From the NCBI GenBank assembly GCA_014529385.2, contig CM043971.1:95397840-95457839 (forward strand): a stretch of DNA of 60,000 nt. The letters are read 5' to 3'. The notes under the pieces are model-generated. The model saw nothing but the letters and a program-made list of their open reading frames with translations. It was not told where the DNA came from and searched no databases. Position numbers and translations under genes: made by a program. This document shows positions 10,134 through 22,100 of the stretch, in pieces. Source of the stretch: Adiantum capillus-veneris. Taxonomy: Eukaryota; Streptophyta; Polypodiopsida; Polypodiales; Pteridaceae. Position 1 is the first letter of the stretch. Each line of letters opens with the position of its first letter.

Positions 10134-10723
10134 TGCCTTCTACAATGGGCTTGGTTTGGTGGTGATCTCTTTTTGGGTTTGGGACTCCTCTCTTATCAAG
10201 AAGCTTCTTTTTTGCAACAGAACTATTGGCTCCTATTTGGAATGAAAACCATGTTGCACTCTTTGTGCGTGTGTGTGTCATTAATTTAATTTGTGTCATA
10301 ATAAGAGCGAACGAGACCCGCTGATAGGCAGGTCGCGCAAGCTAGTAGTAGGTAAGGAGTTCCCCATAGTTCAGTGAAGACCCCTCCCCAAGACTTCGCA
10401 CATGTATTAACTTTGTTTTGTTTTCGGAGTCGGGAGGAGCAAGCCCGGCCCCTCCCCAAGACTTCGCACATGTATTAACTGTGCAGTGTGGACCAGGCAC
10501 GTGGAATCTATACTTTGAAGTTTGTCCCATCTAGGCCTAGGTATGATCTCAGCCTTTTCTGCAGGCCATGGGTCACATCGCCTGGGCTGTCGAGCCCGCC
10601 AATGCCGCCATTTACATCGAGTCTACGCATCTCGCTGCATTAGCGGCGCACCATTTCAAAGTGGTATTCGTCTTGGAGGGGCCGGGAGGGCCTTGATGAT
10701 CTGCAGCACAGACAGTAGTCTAC
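10134..10723 (+). promoter_or_regulatory. Region between the split gene and SurE, likely containing the SurE promoter and 5' UTR
   Basis: No gene recognised. Includes a 32-bp direct repeat (10381-10412 and 10449-10480, starting CCCCTCCCCAAGACTTCGCA). The stretch 10560-10700 is GC-richer than its surroundings. An in-frame TGA at 10697-10699 closes the frame upstream of the SurE ATG, which supports the chosen start. No clear TATA box was identified, so the promoter role is inferred from position. Confidence 0.35.
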
Positions 10724-12794
10724 ATGGAGCATTCTCAAGGGACTGATGGCAATGATCGGCCTTGTGTTTTGGTCACCAACGATGACGGTATCCATGCACC
10801 TGGATTGAGAGCTTTGGTGAGTGCCTTGGTCGACAGCGGCGCATGCCAGGTCTTTGTCTGTGCTCCTGTCCGGTAAGCTTTTCACGCTGGATGTTCTTCT
10901 TTTCTAGTTAAATGTATACTCAATACATGCATGTGCATGCTCAAGATGTGCATGAGTCACCAAAATGAAGCTCTCAGGGGACATGTGGGCTTGTGTGTGT
11001 ATGTGCATGCGTGCCCACACGCACTGTAGAGACACCAAACATAGACAAAAACAAGAAAACTAAACAATACGGTGAGTGATTTGTGTTGACGTTTTCACAG
11101 TCATTAATTCATGCGTGTGCGTGCACAAGGCCAAACACAGATGTGGGACATAGACACAAACATGAGCACATAAACAGATGCGTGCATCCCAGTAAGGGCT
11201 TTGTGCTGCAAAATTTTTGTTGCCCGTGTAATAAGGCTGAACAACATTAAAGCTACTTGAATAACGCTGAACAACATTAAACCTACTTTGCAGGGATCAA
11301 TCCGGTGTTAGTCATTCACTCACAATTCATGAAAATCTGGTAGCTAGGTCCATCGAAATCAAAGGAGCCATTGCTTATGCAGTCTCTGGTTAGTATCCAC
11401 CTTCCTGTCCTGTGTGTGTGTGTGTGTGTGTTTCCCCTTTTTATGGTTCGGTGATTTGCTATAAGCATCACATCTTAATTTAATATTCAGGAACACCTGC
11501 TGATTGTGTCTCTCTCAGCTTGTCTGGAGTTCTCTTCCCTCCAATAAAACCTTCTCTAGTAAGGATTTTCTATCCTATGCACATCCAACATGGTTGGTCA
11601 TGTCGCAACAATATTCCTTACTGTCTGGATTTTATGGCATTAGGTTCTCAGTGGGATAAATAAGGGATGCAATTGTGGATATCATATGTGGGTAACTGGC
11701 TTCATACCTTCCATAATGTTAATTCTAATCAGAGATTTGCATTGACTGTTGAATTCTGGGCAAACTTGATTTTGGGTTATTTTGATGCTCTGGTGCAAAG
11801 GAACTTGTTCTGATCCATATGATGTGCACGTTCAGGGTGTAGCTTCTACATGGTCCTCACAGGGTATTTGGTAGTGAGAAAGGAGTGCTTGGACATGTGA
11901 CACTGTGGGGCTCCATATGTAGTAATCAGAGGCCAGGTTGAGCAAACACATAAATTTTCAAAATACCCTGCTGTCCTTAAAAATGGGAAAGTCTGAAAAA
12001 TGGTGAGAATTGTTAATGTGGACAAATCAGATGTCAATCAGGTGTCTGCCCAAGTCTAGGTGGTCAGTCTCCAAGAAGTACCCCCCAGTTCCTAAAAAAT
12101 GAGAAAGTTTAAGGCGGCAGAGTCCACACGTGTGTGTACTATTATGTGCACGAAGAAACCACTGCTTACAAGCCCACGTGTGCCTGGTTCACAACCAAGG
12201 GCTGCATGTGCCATATAAGACCAGGAATGGAGGCATTTGTAAGGTCATCCACATCTCGTTAGTGATGAGGCATTGACCTAACTTGACTTCGTTCATCCTT
12301 TTGCTCAAACTAATAAACAGCATACATAAATGGTTGAGATTCTATTTTGAATATTCATCCATTGTTAGACCTCCTGGGCACCTTCGACACATTTGTTGTT
12401 GAGAGGGTTGTTGAAGGTTCTTATTAGTTATGTTTCTCAAGGTGTTTAATGTTGTTGGTGGTATGCCAAAACTGCAGATATTATTCAGGAACAGTAGCAG
12501 GGGCTCGTGAGGCGGTCATTTGTGGGGTGCCTGCCATTTCACTTTCACTGAATTGGTAAAATGGCCACCATAATATGTATAAATTTATGAAAACTGATCT
12601 GCTTAAGGTGTATGCTCACTTTAGTGCTGGAAATAAGCAGGAATAGAAGGGAAAGTGTTCCAAGCGACTTTGCAGCAGCTGCAGGCATTTGTCTTCCTCT
12701 AATCAAGGCAGCCCTTCGTGACCTTGATAAGGGCATTTTGTCTGCTAGTCTTTTTCTCAACATTGACATTCCAACAAGTCCTTCAAATCATAAG
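10724..12794 (+). CDS. SurE: SurE exons 1-6 cluster (catalytic core)
   Basis: Encodes residues 1-196 in six exons separated by compact introns of 421, 102, 85, 790 and 85 bp. All four metal-ligand residues lie here. Exon 3 starts after TTCAG at 11490. Exon 4 is only 44 nt ([14 protein letters not shown]). Exon 6 begins after AAGCAG at 12640 and ends AAG|GTCGTG at 12794. That donor is weaker than the others, and it precedes the 18 kb intron. Intron 2 carries a short (TG)n near 11413-11431. Confidence 0.92.
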
Positions 12795-15700
12795 GTCGTG
12801 TTAAAATCGTGTTCTTGCTTGAATGTCAGGCTGGTTGCATGAGTGTGTATATTGTAGGATGGAATGTTCAAATCTCCACCTTAATTTTCATGGCACCTCA
12901 CACACTATAAAGGCAAAGATATGATACATTCCAACATTTTGGTGGCACATTTATGGGTGTATGTGTGTGTGAGTGCATGTTATGGAAAGAAACAAAGGTT
13001 TTATTGAAACCTTTATATAGGGCCAATAAAACTCTCCTATAAGACAAATCCATATGGAAGCACTCTGGACATGATAAAGGTACAACAATAATAAACAGTT
13101 CCCTCAGGGGTGTGGGGCAATAGAGTAATCAATGATTAAGTAGGGAGGGGGATGGAGCTATTTTACTAATACAAGGCTTGACTAATGATCGGTCAGAAAT
13201 CCGGTGTGGATTAGGATATGCCCTAGTGCATGGTTAGTAATTGTGCTGTCCTGTGCAATGGTCAATGGCATGTTTACATGCAGTGAGTGTCTACCTCTCA
13301 CGGATGTCTCAATGTACTAAATTCATCATTATCAATATCCCCCCTACTGGTGAACAGAATCAAAATGTTGCAAAATCTCTACCTCACACACTCAGACAAA
13401 CATGCAAACTTGAAAGAGTAAACACCTTTCACTCAGTTCCATTTGATATCGAACCATAACATTTGTAGAATCCACATCTTAGTCCCCTCGGAACTTCAGA
13501 TGCAAACTATGATCCTCAAACAATCCTTTAGCCATCTCATCCAAGCCTCCCGGGCTCTTCCTATATGGCTGATCGGGTGCGGTCCTGGACATGATTGAGA
13601 GAGAAGAAGCTTGCTGTTTTTTTTTGGTTTTCTCCAAGTTTGGGTATGTGGAGGCCTTGGATCTTCGTCTACGACTTCCCCGCCTTTACCCTTGATTACC
13701 CCGACCTATCTTCACTCCAGGATGTGTAGCAATGCTGGATTGCTTTAGTTATCCCAAATGGAGTCATGTTACCGTGCTTTCCCGCAAGGAGAGCAAGCAT
13801 GCGGTTGTTTGATCCAGAGGGGGAGCTACTCATTTCCGGCTTCTTCTTCAGAGAGAAGTGTTTGGACGGCAGTAGGATCTTCTTCATTCCTTTTGGAGGA
13901 GCTTTCTATGGCTGTGTTTTCTTCGAGAAGATGGAGTGGCAGATTTGCTTTGCCTTTTGCAAATGCACGTCTTTCTTGGAATTGTCGCTGGAGTTGTCTA
14001 TCCCATGGGTAGCGGGTTAATGATTCAATTGCACTTTTGTACAGATTGCGGATAGTGGATAATATCTTTCCTTATTGAAGTAGGGATGTTGAAGTCCCAA
14101 TTCCGGCTTTAGGTGACTCGGTTATCTGGTATGCAATAGTTCCGACGCATGTTACAATGCATGTGTCAGAGTTGGCTTTGACAGGCAAAGGGGGATACTT
14201 CTATCTTCAGATCCACTTCGTATTTGATCATCCGACTTCCATTGGATGAGGTGTAGAGGTGGAGCATGTGGTGCCAGACCGTTAGCCAACAATGACAAGG
14301 GTACGAGGAGGTTATGTTGGAGTATGGACCTTTCCTTTCTCCACGTTTTCTCCTTTCCCCAATGGTAGTGTGGCCCTACAGATTTGGTCACTTACTTGTC
14401 CTCTTGTGAGGTTGTCAGTTTCAATTGTGGGACAATTTTCGATCCTTGTCAGCTAGTCTACACCAGTTTTGGGACAGATTTTCAACCCTTTACATTCTTC
14501 AAAGAGGGGAGACAATCTTCTTGCTTCTTCCACATTTGGTTCCAAGTTCCACAGGTATATCATTATTATCATTTTTCCTTTCGGATACACCTATCCGTCT
14601 GGTGGTTCCATGTGCAGCAGACAGGATTGACAGTCTATTTGGTTGCTTTCTACAGCACCCTGTTCTTCTCTTGGAGAGCTTGGGAGGAGGATCTTCCTTT
14701 GATCTTCCTGTGTTAGCTGCTGTCTCAGTATTGATGTGTGTTTCCATTCTGATGGATGTTTGTTCCTGATTCACTGTGAGAGTGGGGTGATATTTCTCGA
14801 GTGGTGTTCCAGACAGATTAGTTACAGTTTCACTCTCAGTTCTGATGAAGTTTCTTCAGATATAGTTTGTAGATCATCATTCTATATGGTGGTTGGTGCA
14901 GTTTTTTGGTTCCTCATCATTGGACATATAGTTCCATTGGATTGTTCCCTTCTTTGGACTTCTGTGGCAGCTTGGAGTTTCTGGCATGTGGTATATGACC
15001 AGAGGTGTAGATTTTTGACTCTTTCCTCGAGGATGGAGTACTTTAGAGTCGGGAAATAATCCGGATACCATTCTTTTTGATGCCTTTTACCCTCAATTTA
15101 GATGTATACTCTTGGAGCGGTCAGTAGCAGTATCTTCTGCAGATGTTGGTTGTGCGACTTGTGAGTCGGTTGGCTTGAGAAGATTCTTCATAGAGTTGGA
15201 TTTACTTTTAGTAGACAACAATATACTTTTCGAACGTCTTTTGGGAGTAGCGATTGGATGGTATACTGGCCAGGTACTATTCAACCTCGGAGTTCTGTAG
15301 CAGATATCCTCGTCCATGAAACCCTCTCTTTACAGTTGCAGATTGCTCACTCCAGCTCCTTGGATCCGTTTCTCGTCCAGGATCTGAGAGGGGGTGTTAA
15401 GAGTTCATATTCCTGTCTGGTGGTAGCTTTGGTATCTCCCATGAGTAGATTAGGGAGTGGGGGCTGTTTTGTGGCTGTGCCAGGCCAGTGTGAGGTTGTT
15501 CACTCATGTCGGGTCATGTCTAGCCATGTTTAGCTCGGGTTTTGGCTTTGTTCCATGGTCATATAGGCACAATGCAGTAGCCCTAGTCAGGGGCGCCCTC
15601 TCCTGGGCACCCCATGGGGCAGCCTGGTGTTTTCTCATGCTGGCAGCCCTGGCGTTCCTTATAGAGATCAACCAACGTTTATGCATGGATCAACCAACGT

Positions 15701-16138
15701 TTTTCATGCACATCAGTACAACCCCAACGTTTTTCCTTGGGTAGCACATCATGGGCAGTAGGACCAGTTCCCTAGTGTTTTTCCCCCTCATAGCTTTACC
15801 ACGAAGACGACATGATCACCATGATGCAGAGCACCACAACAGAGGTGTAGGCACATGAGAGGAGGTTCATGCTCTCTACTCGAGACATGTTTACCTCTTC
15901 TCTTCGGATCGGTTCTCTTACTAGGAGGAGATCCCGCGCCTTGGTGCGACAGGAGGCTAGGGCAGCCCATGACGAGATTGTGGCAGTGGTCTCGTGTACA
16001 GGAGCAATTGGCAGTGTCAGTAGCAGTCGTAGTTGTGTGTGTCCTCGGGTCTATGCATTGGCATGTCAGTTCTATGTCGGACCACCCTTGGTCACTTGTA
16101 TGAGCAGATTGTTATCAGCATGGAGAGCCTTTCTTAGA

Positions 16139-16178
<40 letters not shown>

Positions 16179-19100
16179 ATTCTCAGATGTCCTTTCTCAT
16201 TCTACTTATGTGATCTCTCTTCTCCACAGGTGTGCCTTGTTCATGTGCTTGGCATTGCGAGTGTTCTAGATCGGAGTCGAGGTACCCACCGGATCAGGAG
16301 CCAGGTCTTGTCTTCATTGCATCTTTTGTTGCCACCTTTGACAAAGGCGTCACTAAATACTTGTACAAGCCAAAAGATGTCCTAAAAGCTGTCTTGTAGA
16401 CATCTTCAGGAGCAATTCGGATCTGATGATAACCTCTGTTCAGATCGATTTTGCTGAAGCAAGTAGAACCTTGAAGTCTGTCTAGTATATCATCGATCCT
16501 CGGAATAGGGAATCTGTTCTCGATGGTAATTTTGTTGAGAGCTCTATAGTCAATGCACATTCTCCAAGATCTATCTTTCTTTAAAACTAGTAACACAGGC
16601 GAATAGAATGGTGAAGTACTGGGCTAAATGAGACCCTTCTCAAGAAGCTCTTTCACCTGGCTCATTATTTCTTCATTTTGGCTCGGCTAACTCAGTACGG
16701 TGGCCGGTTCGGTGGTGTACTACTTGGAATCTGTAACAAACTTGGACACTCCAAGTCGAGAATCAATCACGACAGCACCAAATAACCACTTCACAACAAT
16801 TCACAATTCACAATAGATTTGCACTGGCCCAACGGAGTTCCGTGCCTAGAGATATTGGCCCCAGAAACTGGCGCCCCTTTCGGTATTTCTTTATGTATTA
16901 ACTAATGTTCAAAGTACAAGAGAGCGGTTAGGGTTTCACTCTCAGACTCTGCGTTTAGATGCCCTCCAGAGTGTGTGCCCAAACCGCTTATTTAAAGTTT
17001 ACAAGGGTTGCCAAAAGTAGAGCCCCAAAAGCTTCAAAATCAAAAGCTTAAAATAAAAGCAAAGGCTCTTTTTTCTCTCAAACTCACTTGAGTTTTAAAA
17101 TAAAGCAAAGAATTCTCTTTCTCCTCAAATTGCATTGAGAAAAAGCATCAGCTGTCGCAACCCTAAATCAGCGCCGCAAATTACGGGATTCTGCTACGTC
17201 ATCAAGTTGGCGCTTTTTCATTGTTGCCCTTTTAGGGTTAGGGTTATTGTTGGGGTTTCTGCTGTTTTTAGGGTTTTTGGCAGATTTTAGGGTTTGCAGG
17301 TTTTAGGGTTAGGATTAGGATTTTTGGCAGTTTTTAGGGTTTGCAGGTTTAAGGGTTAGGGTTTGCAGAATTAGGGTTTTCAGCAACAGTCATGGTTTCA
17401 GCTCCCGGGCAGACACGTCATCACTTTGTGACATACTCCCCTCTTGAAAGCATTGTAATCGCCCTCGATTACGCCTGCAAAACAGACAGAGGCCATAAAC
17501 CGTCTTAGCGGACACTGACTGTTAGTACCTATGTACTAGGAACACACATCTAGCACATGTACCAATCGATAGTCACATCACACGACATCACAGGATATCA
17601 CTAGACATCACGGGACATCACATGACATTCAACATTCATTCCGATCTTAGACCATGATTTATCGGCAATGTAGCTAGCAATCGCATCTAGGTCCAGTCTG
17701 GACCTCATCGATGTCCGATTGACTAACCCCTATTGCAACCATGTCTATTCGAGATCAATCAGACCAAAATGCTCCAATCATTTCGTCTATCAGTTCCTGC
17801 ACTTAAAAGAAGTCAAGAACAAATCAATATCATAATCAGGAATTCCATTTCATAAAGTCATTCAGCAGAATACTGTCAGTTGTCAGTATCCCTGAAGCTC
17901 AAAGAGACATTAGTGACTTTAGTATTAAAATCGAGGCATCTGTTGACAAAGGAGCGGAGTAACTCCCTTCTTGTGCATTCCACTGCACCAGATCTCTGGC
18001 CAAGCTGAATTTTGGGTTCCATTTGGAGTAGACTATGCTAAACCAAGCATCGAGGTAAAGTTTCACAATCTGAGGAGTATTTGCTAGGTCCTCCTCCTCC
18101 ATCCACTTCGCATCAAATGCAGGATAGTTCTTGAAGTTAACCAAGAACCGCCTTCAGACTTTACCTTTCGTCGTATCCTTATGTGCCAAAATCTGTTTAG
18201 GAACAAGGATCTCCTCGTTTTCTTCCAATTCGGGTTGCACCTCTGGCTTCCCATCATCGGGCACATCGCCTTCAAAAGGCTTCAAGAGACTCACATGAAA
18301 AACATTGGAATCCTCAAGTATTCTGGCAGCTTCAATCCAAAGGAGATATCATTCATCTTTTCCGAAAATCTGGAAAGGTCCACACTATCTCATGCTAAGC
18401 TTTCAAAAAAGCCGGTCCTTTCCCTTTTTTGTCTTTTTTGGTAGTGCCTTCCCATAATGTAAGTGCACCCAATCATTCTCCTTCAATTTCAAATTGCGTC
18501 AATGGCGATCTGCTGCCTTTTTCTGTCTTTCCTGAAATTTCTGCAAAGCCTTCCGGACCAAGTCCCTCGTGAACTGGTCGGCTTCAAAGAAAAATCTTAT
18601 CTTTCGCGCTAAGGAAGAGTAGAACCTTCGTAGCAAATTCAAAAATCTCAAATGGCATCTTCCCCATCAAAGAGTCAAACGTGTTTCTGTAGGCATATTC
18701 CACCGAAGGTAAAAACCTTTCCCAAGTAGTCTTCTGATCCAAGATATAAGACTTCAATAAATCTAAAACCACTGAATTGGCAATCTCAGATTGCACGTCA
18801 GTCTGCGGGTGGAACGATGACGAGAACTGCAACAGCGTGCCTATGTTCTCCCATATTGCCTTCCAAAACAAACTTGTAAGTCTTGGGTCCCTGTCGGAGA
18901 CAATGTCTCAGGCATGCCTTGTAATCTGAAGATCTGGGCAATAAACAGTCGTGCCCACGCTGTGTTCTCGGGAGATGAAATCCATTGCAATACTTTCCCA
19001 GAGGCGGGTGGGTATGGGTAAAAGGTTGTAACAATCCTTGTGCTTTATGCCTTTCAAACTTGACCTTGTGGCATACCAAGCAACTGCGCACAATCTTGTC

Positions 19101-22100
19101 CACATCCTTCTTGAGTCTCGGCCAAAAGAAGTATTTCTCTACCCCTTTCAAGGTGGAAGCAATGCCACGGTGACCTGTAAACGGTGGACAGTGGCATTCG
19201 GTCATAACCTTTTCCCTCAACGGTTGTGTAACGCACAACATGGTTTTCTTCATCAAGTAGCCATTCCAAATGGAATAGTCCGCTACTATGTCCCATTTCT
19301 GTATTCAAGTGAATACATTTGCAAAATCTGTTTTGTGGCGTACTGACCGACCATATCCTCGAAGTTCCTATGATGTATCGCGGAAATAGCCAAAACCAAC
19401 GGTTTTCGGGGTAAAGTATCTGCCACCAATTACTTCTGTCCCTGCACATGGACAATCCGGAAGTAAAAACTGTGACAAGATGTTTGCCCACCGCATCTGC
19501 TATTTTCGATAGCTGCTTCCATGACAAGTAGCAGCATAAACTTCCATCATCTGTGAAAAACCGTAATATCGACTCCGAGTAGGGAATATCGCCACTGAAT
19601 AAGAGCTTGGATAGCCACCAAAAGCTCTTTCTCACATATCTGTACTGTCAATTTCGGCTTTGAAAACAATCGGCTCTCATAAAAAATGACATTGGCCTTC
19701 TTGTAGTAAGACCGCATCTAGACTACGATCACAAGTCAAAAATTGGTCCTGTAGTCAAATTCTGTTTCAATTCCTGAAAGACAGTCACTTTTGTGGGTCT
19801 CCACGAGAAAAGGACTCCTTTTTGTGTCAAGATATGCAAAGGGGAAGCAACCTCCGCAAACTTTCGAATGAACCGCCTGTAGTACGAACACAATCCCAAG
19901 AAACTTCTAACTTCATGGACATTCTTCAAATCGGGCCAATCACGGATAGTCTCTATCTTGGCCGGATCCATTTGCACTCCTGTTGCTGAGACAATATGTC
20001 CCAAAAAGTGTATCTTTGGTAGGAAAATTTCACTTTTCTTTGCATTAATCACTAACTCGTGATCTCGTAATGCCTGAAAGACCTGAAGGAGATGATCTCT
20101 ATGTTCTGCCTCATTCTTGGAGAAAACAATGATATCGTCAAAGAAAGTGCCAACAAATAGCCTGCGCTCTCGAAAAATCCTGTCCATCATCCGGTTAAAT
20201 GTCTTAGGAGCATTGGTTAAGCCAAAAGGCATCACCAAAAACTCAAATAACCCTAAAGTCGTCCGAAAAGCTGTCTTGTAGACATCTCTTGGCGCGATTC
20301 TAATCTGATGATATCCATTCTTCAGATCAACCCTGCTAAAGCACGAGGAACCCCGTAATCTGTCGAGTATATCATCGATCCTAGGAATCGGAAATCTGTT
20401 CTCGATGGTGATTTTGTTGCGAGCTCTATAATCGATGCACATTCTCCAAGATTCGTCTTTCTTCAAAACCAATAACACTGGAGAGCAAGACGGTGAAGTA
20501 CTAGGCTGGACAAGACCCTTTTCCAAGAGGTCTTTCACTTGGTTCATAATCTCTTCATTCTGTGCTTGGCTCACACGGTAAGGTGGTCGGTTCAGTGGTT
20601 TGCTTCGAGGTATCAGATCAATGGTATGATCTTCAGGCCCTCTAAAAAGCAATCGGCATGAGAGTGGATAAAAATCTTGGCGTTCTTTTGTTCAGGTCAA
20701 AACATATTCGACCTTTATCCATCGTTCAGTTCTCTCCCAAAAGAATGAGTAAAGAAACTGAAATTCATCAAGTACAATCTCTGAGCCCTTCATTTGTCAA
20801 AGTCGCTTTCTCGGCCCGGTAGTCAACCATGGCGTAGTTCTTGTGGTACCAAGGGATTCCGAGTAGAACGTCACTCGCGTGCCCTAAACACCCATGTCAT
20901 TGCAAACGATGTTTGCCAATGCTCGGTGTAATGGCAACATCCCGTCCGGGTGCCACCCGAACTACCTCCGCCTGTGGCCTCAGCCTGTCGGGCGTAATTG
21001 AGCCGCCAATTCCAAGTGAAAAGAAGTTGGCCTTGGCTCCTTCAAAAGAGCTCCCTGATCTTTCATTCATTTGATTCGGTTTAGGTCCCACGCCATGTGG
21101 TACCAGTTCTGCTTTTTATCTGCCTTTTCTGCCACGTCTCTCAGCTGCTTTAGAACTTTCTGGCCTTTCTTCATCTTGTTCATTCGGTGCCTAGTTAGGG
21201 CACTTTGCGGAGATATGTCCATGTTCCCCGCATCCAAAGCACTTCCCCTCCCTGATGAAGCGATCTCTCTCCTCAGGAGTAAGCTTGGGTCGTGCATCCT
21301 TCTTTTTTGGGTTACTCTTTCTCTTTCTACTTTCATTCGTTGAAGTCTGTTCGGCTCGTTGTTTCATGACCTCATCGGTGGGATAGGTCAAACTGCTATA
21401 GTGAATGGCGAAACCCCGCTTCGCATGACTCATCAACTCCTGAATAGAAGCTGACTTCTGTTCCAAGCAGTGATCCGGATCTCTGTAGGTAGACCCACGG
21501 TAAACCGCTCAATCTGTTCTGTGAACGAGATCTTCTTGAATGAAGAGGCGGGTAAAAAAAGAGCTCCAGAATCTCTCGCACTAAGCATCCACTGTATCTC
21601 TCTTGGTCATCCGAAGATGGTTCCAAGCACAGCTCGTATATCGCGTTCATACTCTTGTGTCAGCCAAGAAGAAATAAAAAGCTTCTTAAATTTCAGCCAT
21701 TTAACTGGCGCAGTCTTGTTTAAAAGAAGCGTGGACCACCAAGTTCGAGCATTCCCTTAAAATAAGAGGCAGCTCTCCGAATCTTGGAGAGCTCTGAATA
21801 GCGTCCTCCCGCGAAAGCGATGTCAAACTGCTGTATAAAAGACAAAGCCTTCGAGCATCTTTATATCTTGAAAAAGTGTCAAATTTGATTGATTGTCCAC
21901 CTTCCTTAAACTCTTGGACTTTCTTGCTTTTATCTTCCAGAAAGTCATATTGGTTGGCTTTATAAAAATTCTTCTTGTTCGCATAAAAGTTGCTGTCATT
22001 AGAGTCTGAACTGTCTGTAGACGAGTCCTCTGTAGAACTGTCACTCACTAGGCGAGATTTAGACTTCTTTGTCTTTTTCTTGCCCTTTCCAAAGCGTTGT

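Noticed and set aside
13758-15744. Overlapping open frames of 60-114 codons on both strands in intron 6
   Set aside because: No recognisable domain, no splice-consistent exon chain, and no preference for one frame; treated as unassigned sequence.
17230-17400. Interstitial telomere
   Set aside because: TTTAGGG-like units are interrupted by other words and lie inside both LTRs of one retrotransposon.
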